DNA of 64,000 nucleotides. Source: a bacterium. GTDB taxonomy: Bacteria; Actinomycetota; Acidimicrobiia; Acidimicrobiales; Ilumatobacteraceae. The notes beneath the pieces were generated by a model. The model searched no databases. It was not told where the DNA came from and saw nothing but the letters and a program-made list of their open reading frames with translations. The stretch's first letter is position 1, and each line of letters begins with the position of its first letter. Both the position numbers and the translations under genes were made by a program. Below, piece after piece: positions 27,835 to 36,285 of this stretch. The DNA lies in assembly GCA_029977615.1 (NCBI GenBank), contig JAPOKO010000001.1:112043-176042 (forward strand). Direction: 5' to 3'.

Positions 27835-28140
27835 TTAAAGACCCTTGCCGCCAATCGGCGAAAGCAGGTTGAATTCTGGCGCTCCATCAACGAAATCAGC
27901 AAGCGACTTGGAGAAGGCCTTGAATGCATCGCTTCCCATGTGCGCATTCAGCGCATCCTGGTTCGCATACAACTCGTAGAACCACACCACATCTGCGTCT
28001 AATGCGTCGTGATGAAAGATGTAGGTCAGAGTCTCTGACTCACCTTGCGCTGTAGCCAGACCAGGCTTAACCGCTTCCGTGAATGCATCGCGCTGGCCAG
28101 CTTTGATGCGCAATTTGACTGCCACTGCTACTTTGCTCAT
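27835..28140 (-). CDS. Antibiotic biosynthesis monooxygenase (ABM) fold protein
   Basis: 101-aa dimeric alpha+beta barrel protein of the ABM/quinol-monooxygenase type (VAVAVKLRIKAGQRDAF...ALDADVVWFYELYANQDALNAHM). It may oxidise a quinol-like or aromatic substrate or detoxify a reactive metabolite; the exact function cannot be read from sequence. A strong GGAGGA ribosome site precedes the ATG. It is 3 nt upstream of trpC and so heads the trp genes, suggesting co-expression, but no direct biochemical link is evident. Confidence 0.75.
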   Translation of the reverse strand: MSKVAVAVKLRIKAGQRDAFTEAVKPGLATAQGESETLTYIFHHDALDADVVWFYELYANQDALNAHMGSDAFKAFSKSLADFVDGAPEFNLLSPIGGKGL

Positions 28141-28151
28141 GATTCCTCCTG

Positions 28152-29459
28152 TTAGAACCCTAATTTTTCACTAAGAACTTGCTCGAGACGATCAATTGAC
28201 ACTCGCTCTTGCTGAGTGGTGTCGCGTTCGCGGATAGTCACTTGTCCATCTTCTAGTGAATCGAAATCGACGGTGATGCAATACGGCGTGCCAATTTCGT
28301 CCTGGCGGCGATAGCGACGACCAATTGCTTGGGTTTCGTCGTAATCGCAGTAATACCGCTTGCTCAGTTTTGAAAAGATCTGATCTGCCAGTGGCGTGAG
28401 TGAATCCTTCTTCGACAGCGGCAAGATGGCGACCTGATACGGAGCCAGGCGCGGGTGCAGACGCAGAACTGTGCGTGGTTCGTCATTCACCACGTCTTCG
28501 TCGTATGCAGCGAGCAAGAAAGCAGCCATGGTGCGGTTGGCGCCTGCGGCGGGTTCAACAACATAGGGAACGTAACGCTCGTTTGTCGCTTGGTCGAAAT
28601 AGTCAAGTTTCTGTTTCGAGAATTCGGCGTGACGGTTGAGGTCGAAGTCGGTGCGCTGTGCGATTCCTTCAAGTTCTCCCCATCCCCAAGGAAATTTGAA
28701 TTCGATGTCGCTCGTTCCACTTGAGTAGTGCGAAAGTTCGTCAGTTTCATGTGCGCGAAGCCGCAGCATTTCTGCTGGAATACCTAAATCGATGTACCAC
28801 TGCATGCGTGTTTCGCACCAGTAGTCGTACCACTTGGCGCTTTCGGCAGGAGGGACAAAGAATTCCATTTCCATCTGCTCAAACTCGCGGGTACGGAAGA
28901 TGAAGTTGCCAGGCGTAATTTCATTGCGGAATGATTTTCCAACCTGAGCAATTCCAAAAGGTGGTTTCTTTCGCGAGGTTTGCAAAACATTCGCGAAGTT
29001 GACGAACATGCCTTGAGCGGTTTCTGGACGCATGTACACCGTTGCGCCTTCGCCTTCTACTGGGCCGGCATGAGTTTGAAACATTAGGTTGAACGCCCGA
29101 GCTTCGGTAAAGGTGCAGCCCTTCATCTTTTGCGGACAATCTCGCGCTTCTAGCTGATCTTCACGAAAACGTCGATTACACACCGTGCAATCAACCAGAG
29201 GGTCACTGAAATTCGACAAGTGACCACTTGCCTCAAACACTTGAGGCGGACCGAGAATGGCTGCGTCGATCAGAACAACATCATCGCGTTGTTGCACCAT
29301 GCTGCGCACCCATGCATCCTTCACATTGCGCAACATGAGAGACCCAAGTGGGCCGTAGTCATAGGAGGATCGGAACCCTCCGTAGATCTCGGCGCTTGGA
29401 AAAACGAAACCGCGGCGTTTGCAGAGGTTGACAACTTGCTCTAAATCGCTTGCGGGCAT
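28152..29459 (-). CDS. glyS: Glycyl-tRNA synthetase (alpha2 type)
   Basis: Class II synthetase, 435 aa, charging tRNA-Gly. YDYGPLG near the N-terminus, a zinc-like insertion CTVCNRRF...CPQKMKGC, YMRPETAQGMF, motif 2 (FRNEITP, FRTREFEQMEMEFF) and motif 3 (GANRTMAAFL) are followed by an anticodon-binding domain (PRLAPYQVAILPLS). This is the eukaryote/archaeal-like single-chain form used by actinobacteria, not the alpha-beta form. It lies 20 bp after recO and 11 bp before the ABM gene. Confidence 0.96.
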   Translation of the reverse strand: MPASDLEQVVNLCKRRGFVFPSAEIYGGFRSSYDYGPLGSLMLRNVKDAWVRSMVQQRDDVVLIDAAILGPPQVFEASGHLSNFSDPLVDCTVCNRRFREDQLEARDCPQKMKGCTFTEARAFNLMFQTHAGPVEGEGATVYMRPETAQGMFVNFANVLQTSRKKPPFGIAQVGKSFRNEITPGNFIFRTREFEQMEMEFFVPPAESAKWYDYWCETRMQWYIDLGIPAEMLRLRAHETDELSHYSSGTSDIEFKFPWGWGELEGIAQRTDFDLNRHAEFSKQKLDYFDQATNERYVPYVVEPAAGANRTMAAFLLAAYDEDVVNDEPRTVLRLHPRLAPYQVAILPLSKKDSLTPLADQIFSKLSKRYYCDYDETQAIGRRYRRQDEIGTPYCITVDFDSLEDGQVTIRERDTTQQERVSIDRLEQVLSEKLGF

Positions 29460-29479
29460 GGATACAGACTACAACCCCA

Positions 29480-30199
29480 TTAGTGACGGGGGCTGAACAT
29501 TGTGACCGACCTCAATCGTCGCTCAATGTGATGCTCCATTGCCTGCGTAGCGAGTTGAGAAATTTCAAAACTTGCTGGCGACTCGGGTTGTGCGAGGGCA
29601 ACATTGAGTTGACCACCCAGAACTTGCTGCATCAGGTCAATCGCAGGCTGTGAAATGCTGATGCCCGTTCGGCAACTTCGACATTGAACTCCACCTTGAA
29701 AAATGTCGAAAGCCGCTAGTCCATCCGTCACGGCACATCCCACACATGCATGCACCTGCGGGCTGACTCCCTCTGCTGCGAGTAACTTCCAATAAAACGC
29801 GGCAAGCATCACCGGTGACTCTTGTTCCATTAGCGCATTGAGAGCCCCATGCAACATGCGATACAAATGTGGTGAAGGCTCCCTGTCTTCGGCTATTTGA
29901 TCTACTGCTTCGAGCATGGACATACCCTGGGTGAGCTTGTCCAGGTTGTTGTGTAAGCGAGCCGACGAATCAATGAGTTCAACTTGCGACACGGTGTCGA
30001 GTTCTCTGCCCTTATACAACTGAATCTCGACATGACTCATTGGTTCAAGCCGCGCACCAATTTTAGATTTTGTTTTACGAATGCCCTTGGCTACTGCCCG
30101 AATTTTTCCATGATGCTCGGTCATCAGGACAACAATCCGATCGGATTCTCCGAGTTTGTAACTCCTCAAGACCACGCCTTTATCGCGATACAACGTCAT
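29480..30199 (-). CDS. recO: DNA repair protein RecO
   Basis: RecF-pathway mediator that helps load RecA, 239 aa. N-terminal OB fold (YRDKGVVLRSYKLGESDRI) and a zinc-finger-like CVGC...CRSC pair near residues 157-185 are present. Its ATG overlaps the stop of the degenerate cis-prenyltransferase gene (ATGA), reproducing the actinobacterial recO-uppS neighbourhood. It is cotranscribed toward glyS. Confidence 0.93.
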   Translation of the reverse strand: MTLYRDKGVVLRSYKLGESDRIVVLMTEHHGKIRAVAKGIRKTKSKIGARLEPMSHVEIQLYKGRELDTVSQVELIDSSARLHNNLDKLTQGMSMLEAVDQIAEDREPSPHLYRMLHGALNALMEQESPVMLAAFYWKLLAAEGVSPQVHACVGCAVTDGLAAFDIFQGGVQCRSCRTGISISQPAIDLMQQVLGGQLNVALAQPESPASFEISQLATQAMEHHIERRLRSVTMFSPRH

Positions 30200-30786
30200 G
30201 AATCAACACCACCGAAGCGACGATCTCGGCGTTGAAAGTCGTTGATCGCCAACTCAATATCTTCAATGTTGCAATTTGGCCATTGAATATTCAGATACAC
30301 CAGTTCGCTGTAGGCAAGTTCCCATACCAAGGATGGTGGCAACTGCGTAGGATCTCCAAAAATCACGACAAGGTCTGGTTCGCACGATGCCGGATGCAGA
30401 ATCGCGTTCGCCAAGTTCTTTTCCGTGATGTCTTCTTCAGACAAGCTATTCACCGCACGAACAAACCTTTGCTGACCATCTGCGCAAACATCAATTACGA
30501 CCGAAGTTACGCCACGAAGCAATAACTTGCCTCCCACGAGTGATGCACCACACGACTGCGCGATTTTTTCAATGAGATGAACATCCGTCATTGAGTCTGA
30601 CGTTCCAGAATATGGATACACAGTGAGCCAATCGGCTCCAATCTGCTCAACCGAAGTGCGCAATGTTGTGATGTAGTCGGACCATTCGGAGGATGACATG
30701 TCTTTCCACTGATTGAGCGATCCCCCCACAACAAGTACGTGTCGCAATGATGAACCGTCAGCCACGTCACCATTGTCGCACGCCAT
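30196..30786 (-). CDS. Catalytically degenerate cis-prenyltransferase (NgBR/Nus1-like subunit candidate)
   Basis: 196 aa, homologous to UppS along its whole length but without the active site. The position of MDGN reads GGSL (catalytic Asp replaced by G21) and the RTSGExRxSNF block reads IFGDPTQLPPS. The fold and dimer-face sequence is kept: WLTVYPYS (53-60), PDLVV, VWELAYSELVY (154-164), QWP, and the C-terminal tail FQRRDRRFGG (184-193), which contains the RxG motif. In heteromeric eukaryotic enzymes a catalytically dead subunit (NgBR/Nus1) supplies RxG to its partner. The neighbouring catalytic UppS, divergent 28 bp away, lacks RxG. The role as an accessory subunit is inferred. The ATG at 30786 is chosen; ATG 30798 is an alternative. 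Confidence 0.82.
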   Translation of the reverse strand: MACDNGDVADGSSLRHVLVVGGSLNQWKDMSSSEWSDYITTLRTSVEQIGADWLTVYPYSGTSDSMTDVHLIEKIAQSCGASLVGGKLLLRGVTSVVIDVCADGQQRFVRAVNSLSEEDITEKNLANAILHPASCEPDLVVIFGDPTQLPPSLVWELAYSELVYLNIQWPNCNIEDIELAINDFQRRDRRFGGVDS

Positions 30787-30801
30787 CACGGCCCACATCA
30801 G

Positions 30802-30807
30802 TAAGGT
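30802..30807 (+). promoter_or_regulatory. Candidate -10 element or ribosome site (TAAGGT) for uppS
   Basis: TAAGGT ends 7 nt before the ATG at 30815. It fits the TANNNT leaderless pattern seen repeatedly in this window, but AAGG could also serve as a Shine-Dalgarno. The 28-bp gap to the divergent gene leaves little room for a leader. Confidence 0.4.
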
Positions 30808-30814
30808 GTTCAGA

Positions 30815-31507
30815 ATGGATATGGTGAAACAACAAACTCCCATCCATATCGCCTGCATCATGGATGGCAATGGTCGCTGGGCAAAACGGCGTGGTCTTCC
30901 CCGTACTGAAGGACATACAGCCGGAGAAGAAAATCTGGCTGAAGTGGTGCGTGTTTGTGCCTCACGCAATGTTGGCTGGCTGACGGTTTTTGGATTTTCA
31001 ACAGAGAATTGGGTTCGTCCTCCTGCAGAGGTGAAACACATTCTTTCCTTGCATAAACAACTCTTCGGACGAGTTGAAGAACTCAATGCCAACAATGTTC
31101 GAATCCAATGGATTGGTCGACCATTCGACGAACCAGGTTCAAAAACACCTGGATTTATTCAAAAGGCAATTGTGCAGGCCATTGAGGACACCGCACACAA
31201 CACAGGCATGGTGCTGACTGTTGCTTTTGATTACGGAAGTCGTGCAGAGTTGCTCCGCGCTGCTCAACTTTCCCTAGCAAGTCACCAAATTGATCAGGCC
31301 GTTTCAACACAAGAGATTTCGAGTCATTTGTATGCGCCAAGTCTCCCACCAGTTGACGTAGTAGTTCGCACGTCTGGTGAATCTCGTATCTCGAATTTCA
31401 TGCTGTGGCAGATACAAGGAGCCAAGGTGTACTTCACCGAACGCACATGGCCCGATTTTGATGTTAATGAAATAGATCGTGCACTCAAGTTGGTTCATGC
31501 CCGCTAA
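30815..31507 (+). CDS. uppS: Undecaprenyl diphosphate synthase, catalytic subunit, lacking the C-terminal RxG tail
   Basis: Cis-prenyltransferase making the C55 lipid carrier for cell-wall synthesis, 230 aa. Catalytic D17 in IMDGNGRWA, GHTAG, FSTENW (60s), a YGSR strand and RTSGESRISNF (185-195) are all present, followed by E209 and WPDF. The protein then stops at ALKLVHAR, missing the RRERRFGG-type tail found in single-chain bacterial enzymes. The RxG motif is carried by the divergent homologue ending at 30196. The start at 30815 follows TAAGGT by 7 nt; ATG 30821 is an alternative. The end overlaps dinG by 11 bp. Confidence 0.92.
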   Translation: MDMVKQQTPIHIACIMDGNGRWAKRRGLPRTEGHTAGEENLAEVVRVCASRNVGWLTVFGFSTENWVRPPAEVKHILSLHKQLFGRVEELNANNVRIQWIGRPFDEPGSKTPGFIQKAIVQAIEDTAHNTGMVLTVAFDYGSRAELLRAAQLSLASHQIDQAVSTQEISSHLYAPSLPPVDVVVRTSGESRISNFMLWQIQGAKVYFTERTWPDFDVNEIDRALKLVHAR

Positions 31508-33395
31508 AAAGAACCACGAACTTGGTGTCGCAGATCTTCTTCAGGCAGTTGTAGACACGTTGCCAAATGTTGAAATTCGTTCGGGACAAATCACCATGGC
31601 GACTGCGATTGCCGATGCAATCGCAAACAAGCGCCACTTGATAGTTCAAGCAGGAACTGGAACTGGTAAAACCTTGGGGTACCTCGTACCTGCCATTGCA
31701 TCTGGTCAGCGAGTTGTGGTTTCCACATACACGAAAGCATTACAAGATCAACTTGCAAAACATGATTTACCCGTTTTATCTTCAGCGCTTACGCCGATTA
31801 TTGGACGAGAAATTTCCTGGGCGGTTCTAAAGGGTCGCAATAATTATCTCTGCGCACAACGCATTGCCGAAATCCGCGAACCAAAGCAGCACAAACTTGA
31901 TCTCCAAGAATTCAGCACTCAAGTGAAATCTGATATCGACAAGCTCATTGCTTGGTCCGAGACAACCTCAACCGGAGACTCAGGCGATTTGTCATGGACT
32001 CCTCGCGATGCCGCTTGGCGACATGTGAGCATTGGTAGCGATGAATGCCCTGGAGCCAGTCGCTGCCCGTCCGGTGACGCCTGCTTTACTGAGCGTGCAC
32101 GAGATTTCGCTGCAAGTGCTGACGTCATAGTTGTTAACACTCATATCTACGGACTGGACGTTGCGACGGATGGCGCATTACTCCCCGAACATGACGTGGT
32201 TATCTTCGACGAGGCCCACCAGCTTGAAGATGTCATGAGCGCTTCGGTGAGTATGGCTATCAGCCCAGGAAGTATTCAACATGTCATTGGTGCGCTGCGT
32301 TCAATCGTGAGAGACGACGCGTTAACGGGATCACTTCAGCAACTTGCAACCGAATTTGGCGGATACATCGCAGGCGATATTGACAAACGTGTTCCTCTTC
32401 CTCTCCCTGATGACATTCAAGATGTTCTCGCCCGGCTACGCCTAAAGATTGATGAAGCTGTTGCGGGGCTAAAGGCAATTTCCAGCAATGACGAGTCGGC
32501 AAAACAGCGAATCCTCAGAGGGCAGGCTCTAAGCACTCGACTGATTGAAGTAATTGACGGATCCCTCACGGCCGGACCACGAACCGTTGCATTCGTCAGT
32601 GGAAGCAAAGACCGCCCGATTCTTGAACTAGCGCCATTACATGTTGGACCCTCATTGCAAAGCGGAGTCTGGTCAAAACGCACTGCAATTCTCACTAGCG
32701 CCACTATTCCCCTGGCAATGCCAACACGTGTTGGCTTCAACGAGGATGAAGTTGACGCGATCGACGTTGGTAGTCCATTTGATTACGAGAATTCTGCGCT
32801 TCTGTACTGCGCAAAACATCTGCCTTTACCAAACGACTCACGACGAGATGAAGCAGTTCATGACGAACTAGAAAAATTGATCAATGCAGCCCAAGGGCGC
32901 ACTTTGGCGTTGTTCACCACGTATCGCGCGATGCATGCTGCGGCAGACGAAATGATGCGTCGTCTTGATTACAAAATATGGCGCCAAGACGATTTACCGA
33001 AAATGGCATTGGTTGATGCGTTTGCTTCAGAAGATTCTGCGTGCCTCTTTGCAACCGCAGGATTCTTTCAAGGAGTTGATGTTCCTGGTCAAACTCTCAG
33101 CCTTGTTGTCATTGACAAGATTCCCTTTCATCGCCCAGACGACCCATTGCTCAGCGCCAGACGAGACGAAATTGGAAAAACGTCATTCAGCGAAATAGAT
33201 ATACCACTTGCAGCAACCCAACTCGCCCAAGCAGCTGGCCGATTGATTAGATCGCGCAGAGACTCGGGTGTTGTAGCCATTCTTGATCCGCGTCTAGCCA
33301 CCAAGGGCTACGGCAAGAAACTTGTTTCGACACTGCCTCCAATGAAACGAACAATTGATTTTTCCGAAGTTGACCAGTTCCTTAAGTCCATCTAG
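31497..33395 (+). CDS. dinG: DinG/Rad3-family ATP-dependent DNA helicase
   Basis: 632-aa superfamily 2 helicase of the XPD-like group. Walker A AGTGTGKT, DEAH box FDEAHQLEDV, motif VI QAAGRLIRSRRD. Cysteines in YLCAQR, DECPGASRCPSGDAC are spaced as for a 4Fe-4S cluster between motifs I and II. It probably resolves R-loops, G4 or other blocked DNA. The ATG at 31497 overlaps the end of uppS, so it is translationally coupled. It converges with the response regulator. Confidence 0.9.
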   Translation: MPAKKNHELGVADLLQAVVDTLPNVEIRSGQITMATAIADAIANKRHLIVQAGTGTGKTLGYLVPAIASGQRVVVSTYTKALQDQLAKHDLPVLSSALTPIIGREISWAVLKGRNNYLCAQRIAEIREPKQHKLDLQEFSTQVKSDIDKLIAWSETTSTGDSGDLSWTPRDAAWRHVSIGSDECPGASRCPSGDACFTERARDFAASADVIVVNTHIYGLDVATDGALLPEHDVVIFDEAHQLEDVMSASVSMAISPGSIQHVIGALRSIVRDDALTGSLQQLATEFGGYIAGDIDKRVPLPLPDDIQDVLARLRLKIDEAVAGLKAISSNDESAKQRILRGQALSTRLIEVIDGSLTAGPRTVAFVSGSKDRPILELAPLHVGPSLQSGVWSKRTAILTSATIPLAMPTRVGFNEDEVDAIDVGSPFDYENSALLYCAKHLPLPNDSRRDEAVHDELEKLINAAQGRTLALFTTYRAMHAAADEMMRRLDYKIWRQDDLPKMALVDAFASEDSACLFATAGFFQGVDVPGQTLSLVVIDKIPFHRPDDPLLSARRDEIGKTSFSEIDIPLAATQLAQAAGRLIRSRRDSGVVAILDPRLATKGYGKKLVSTLPPMKRTIDFSEVDQFLKSI

Positions 33396-33399
33396 CGAA

Positions 33400-34089
33400 T
33401 CAACTCAGCAGCCGATAACCCATTCCTCGAACAGTAACGATCATCGTTGGCTCTTCGGGTTGTGTTTCAACTTTTACTCGTAAGCGTCTCACATGTGCAT
33501 CCACCAGACGCGAATCACCCAAATACTCATACCCCCACACCCGCTCAAGCAGTTGATCTCGAGACATCACCATTCCAGGATGATCTGCGAACTCCACGAG
33601 CAAGCGATATTCGGTTTTTGTCAGCGAAATCTCAATGCCTGACTTCCTCACAATTCCCAAATTGCGGTCAATTTCAACATCTCCGATTTTGCTGAGCGAT
33701 TTTCCACTTGACGAGGCAGGTTCAATCAATTGAGTTCGGCGCAATGCCGCACGAATTCGGGCAGCGAGCTCTTTGGGAACGACTGGTTTGGTTACATAGT
33801 CGTCGGCCCCAGCATCAAATCCATCTACTAGGTCTGAAGTGTCAGTCTGTGCAGTAACCATGATTACGGGGGTAATGCTTGTTCGGCGAATGGCTCTGCA
33901 AACTTCAAACCCTGAGATGTCTGGAAGCCGAAGATCGAGTAACACCAGATCGGGATCAAGCTGCCCAAACATTTTGATGCCAGTCTCTCCATCACCAGCT
34001 TCTGCTACCTCGTAGCCCTCATCTTCAAGCACAAGTCGAAGTGCCGTACGAATGGCCTCATCGTCTTCAATGAACAGCAACGTAAACAT
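33400..34089 (-). CDS. OmpR/PhoB-family response regulator (MtrA-like)
   Basis: 229 aa. Receiver domain with D9/D10 acidic pocket, phospho-acceptor D52 (LVLLDLRLPD) and VTKPV lysine, then a winged-helix DNA-binding domain with TKTEYRLLVEFADHPG and VRTVRGMGYRL-type ending (VTVRGMGYRLLS). The start ATG 34089 gives a normal receiver N-terminus. It is divergent from the histidine kinase, unlike the usual collinear mtrA-mtrB order, across a 169-bp region with two inverted repeats. Partnering with the kinase is inferred from proximity and the following GerMN lipoprotein. Confidence 0.9.
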   Translation of the reverse strand: MFTLLFIEDDEAIRTALRLVLEDEGYEVAEAGDGETGIKMFGQLDPDLVLLDLRLPDISGFEVCRAIRRTSITPVIMVTAQTDTSDLVDGFDAGADDYVTKPVVPKELAARIRAALRRTQLIEPASSSGKSLSKIGDVEIDRNLGIVRKSGIEISLTKTEYRLLVEFADHPGMVMSRDQLLERVWGYEYLGDSRLVDAHVRRLRVKVETQPEEPTMIVTVRGMGYRLLS

Positions 34090-34101
34090 CGTTATGAAGT
34101 C

Positions 34102-34116
34102 TGCCCGATGCGGGCA
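34102..34116. promoter_or_regulatory. Short inverted repeat upstream of the response regulator gene
   Basis: TGCCCGATGCGGGCA forms a 6-bp stem with a 3-nt centre, ending 13 nt from the response-regulator start. A symmetric repeat at this place could be an operator or a leader hairpin. Confidence 0.3.
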
Positions 34117-34183
34117 AATTGTTACAGAAAACGCACACAAATCATCAACAAATGTCATCTTGTGCGTGCAGAATTTGCCTATC

Positions 34184-34226
34184 GAACCGGCGGGAGTTCA
34201 TGCTCCCCCTTGAACCCCGCCGGTTC
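34184..34226. promoter_or_regulatory. Large hairpin in the divergent two-component promoter region
   Basis: GAACCGGCGGG (34184-34194) pairs perfectly with CCCGCCGGTTC (34216-34226). After a single bulged A at 34195, GTTCA pairs with TGAAC around a 10-nt loop, giving 16 pairs in all. It ends 32 nt before the kinase ATG. It is too distant from any stop codon to be a simple terminator, so an RNA leader structure or DNA operator is more likely. Confidence 0.6.
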
Positions 34227-34258
34227 CGGTCTTGCCGTTTTACTGCCATGCTGTATCC

Positions 34259-35677
34259 ATGAGTCGGCTGAGCATTCCCAAGAAACTGGGGTTGAAGCAG
34301 CGAATGGTGTTGTTCTTTGGTCTTGCTGCAATGGCCGCGGCAATTGCGCTGAGCGTGGTGACCTATGCCAGCACACGCTCCTATCTACTGGGCCAACGAT
34401 CCGAGGTCGCTCAACGACAGGCATTCAATAATGCCCAACTCATGCGCAACATCGTTGAGGCAGATAGCGCAAATATCGCAGACTTGGTTACACAAATCCG
34501 AACCGAGCAAGGTGGATATGCAGTCGTGCAGCTTGATGAACGACCGGGCCGGGCTTCTCTTTTCTATGCACAGGAACCGCTTCGATTTACACAATCGAAT
34601 CTTCCTCCAGAACTTGTCGAACTCACACTTAATGACGTAACCAGTCGGCAACGATTTCAGTTTGAGAATAGGCCGTACGAGGCGATTGGCGTTGCTGTTC
34701 CCTCTATTGGTCTTCATTATTTTGAAGCGTTCCCCGTCACCGATGTTGAAAACACACTTCGTACAATCCAAATCACCTTGCTCATCGGAGTCATATTCAT
34801 CACTCTTTCCGCAGGTGTTCTAGGTCTGACCATGAGCAGAACCGTGCTTCAACCACTCACTCGCGTTGCGCTGGCTGCAAACCAAATCGCCACAGGCGGT
34901 CTAGATACACGATTAGTACAGGAAGACGACTCAGACCTTGACCGACTTGTTGTCTCGTTTAACGAGATGGCCGATGCCGTGCAACAGCGAATTGAGCGTG
35001 AACAACGTTTTGCCAGTGACGTGAGCCATGAATTGCGGTCTCCAGTAACCGCATTGTCTGCAGCCGCAGATGTTCTGGTATCGCGAAAATCTGAATTCTC
35101 GGAACGAAATCAACAAGCGATCGACATCATGCAAAAACAGATTGAACGCTTTGACAGAACTGTTCTTGATCTCTTGGAACTTTCTCGCCTTGATGCCCAA
35201 GTTGCGGATCACGAAACAGAAGACGTTCGACTCAATGACCTCGTCAGCCGAATCATGCATCGCTACGGCTTTGGAGACATACCTTTTATTAGTTCAGTTC
35301 CAACATCAGACGGTGAAACACGTTCCGAAGATGAAACCCGTCTTGACCGACGACGTATCGAGCGCATTCTCGTCAACCTTTTGGAAAATGCTAGAGATCA
35401 CGCCAATGGAGCCACAAGGGTGACGCTAGCCAGCGATGGCAAAACGTTTACACTCGCAGTACACGACGCTGGACCAGGAGTGTTGGTGACTGAACGAGCG
35501 CAAATTTTTGACCGCTTTTCTCGCGGAACAGCCTCTCGCAATAGCAAAGGAAGCGGCCTTGGATTGGCAATCGTGAGAGAGCACGCTCGAGCCCTTCACG
35601 GCAATGCTTATGTAGAGCAATCGAATGAAGGCGGCTCAGCTTTTGTTATCACATTTGCGAGGACAGTGAGCCAATGA
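34259..35677 (+). CDS. Membrane sensor histidine kinase (MtrB-like)
   Basis: 472 aa. Transmembrane helices near residues 16-36 and 168-190 flank an extracytoplasmic sensor of about 130 residues; then HAMP (SRTVLQPLTRVALAANQIA), H-box SDVSHELRSP with H257, N-box NLLENARDHA, and G-boxes DAGPGV and GSGLGLAIV. Start ATG 34259 removes nine unlikely residues. It overlaps the GerMN lipoprotein gene by ATGA, which resembles the mtrB-lpqB arrangement of actinobacteria. The signal sensed is unknown. Confidence 0.92.
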   Translation: MSRLSIPKKLGLKQRMVLFFGLAAMAAAIALSVVTYASTRSYLLGQRSEVAQRQAFNNAQLMRNIVEADSANIADLVTQIRTEQGGYAVVQLDERPGRASLFYAQEPLRFTQSNLPPELVELTLNDVTSRQRFQFENRPYEAIGVAVPSIGLHYFEAFPVTDVENTLRTIQITLLIGVIFITLSAGVLGLTMSRTVLQPLTRVALAANQIATGGLDTRLVQEDDSDLDRLVVSFNEMADAVQQRIEREQRFASDVSHELRSPVTALSAAADVLVSRKSEFSERNQQAIDIMQKQIERFDRTVLDLLELSRLDAQVADHETEDVRLNDLVSRIMHRYGFGDIPFISSVPTSDGETRSEDETRLDRRRIERILVNLLENARDHANGATRVTLASDGKTFTLAVHDAGPGVLVTERAQIFDRFSRGTASRNSKGSGLGLAIVREHARALHGNAYVEQSNEGGSAFVITFARTVSQ

Positions 35678-36285
35678 AGAACATGTGCCTCATTCCTTTC
35701 AAGGTGTGTTTGCTGTGCACGGTCCTTGCTTCATGTGCTGTACCGAAGTCTGGAGCAGTCGACGAAATCAGCACAAATGACATTCCTTTTGGACTCAATT
35801 CCCCAGAGACGTCCGCTCCTGCAACCACAACTACGGTTGTTCTGACGTCCCCGCTTACCGGCTCCACTTTTGAACAAGCCGATTTTTATTTTGTTGACGG
35901 ATCTTCGCTTGAGCGCGTGCGACTCGAAATTCCCTCTCCAACCGATCTACAAGGAGTCTTTGCGGCGCTTATAGCGGGACTACCCGATCCTGCACACACC
36001 AAGATCAAAACACTTCTGCCAGTCGATTTTGTTGCGGTGATTGATGTTGAAGGTGGAGTTGCAAATGTGAATGCGAAGCGTGTCTATCTAGATTCAATTA
36101 AGCCCAATGAACAGCGGTTGGCAATTGCTCAAATTGTTCTCACACTCACCAGTCAACCCGGCATTGGTCAGGTGACTTTCAGCGTTGGTGGTAAAGCAAT
36201 TGGTGTTCCTCGCGGACGAGGAGATATTGCAGGGGCGGGAACTCCTGTAACTTTCGATGACTACAAAATGCTGATATCGAAGTAA
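35674..36285 (+). CDS. GerMN-domain lipoprotein (LpqB N-terminal-like)
   Basis: 203-aa secreted lipoprotein. Signal peptide with lipobox VLASC, a Thr/Pro-rich linker, then a GerMN domain (about 70-195: DFYFVDGSSLERVRLEI...LLAPVD-like LLPVDF...GIGQVTFSVGG). In MtrAB systems LpqB has one or two such domains plus a C-terminal beta-propeller and modulates the kinase; this copy stops after a single GerMN domain. The ATGA overlap with the kinase supports a functional link. It converges with era with no spacer. Confidence 0.8.
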   Translation: MKNMCLIPFKVCLLCTVLASCAVPKSGAVDEISTNDIPFGLNSPETSAPATTTTVVLTSPLTGSTFEQADFYFVDGSSLERVRLEIPSPTDLQGVFAALIAGLPDPAHTKIKTLLPVDFVAVIDVEGGVANVNAKRVYLDSIKPNEQRLAIAQIVLTLTSQPGIGQVTFSVGGKAIGVPRGRGDIAGAGTPVTFDDYKMLISK

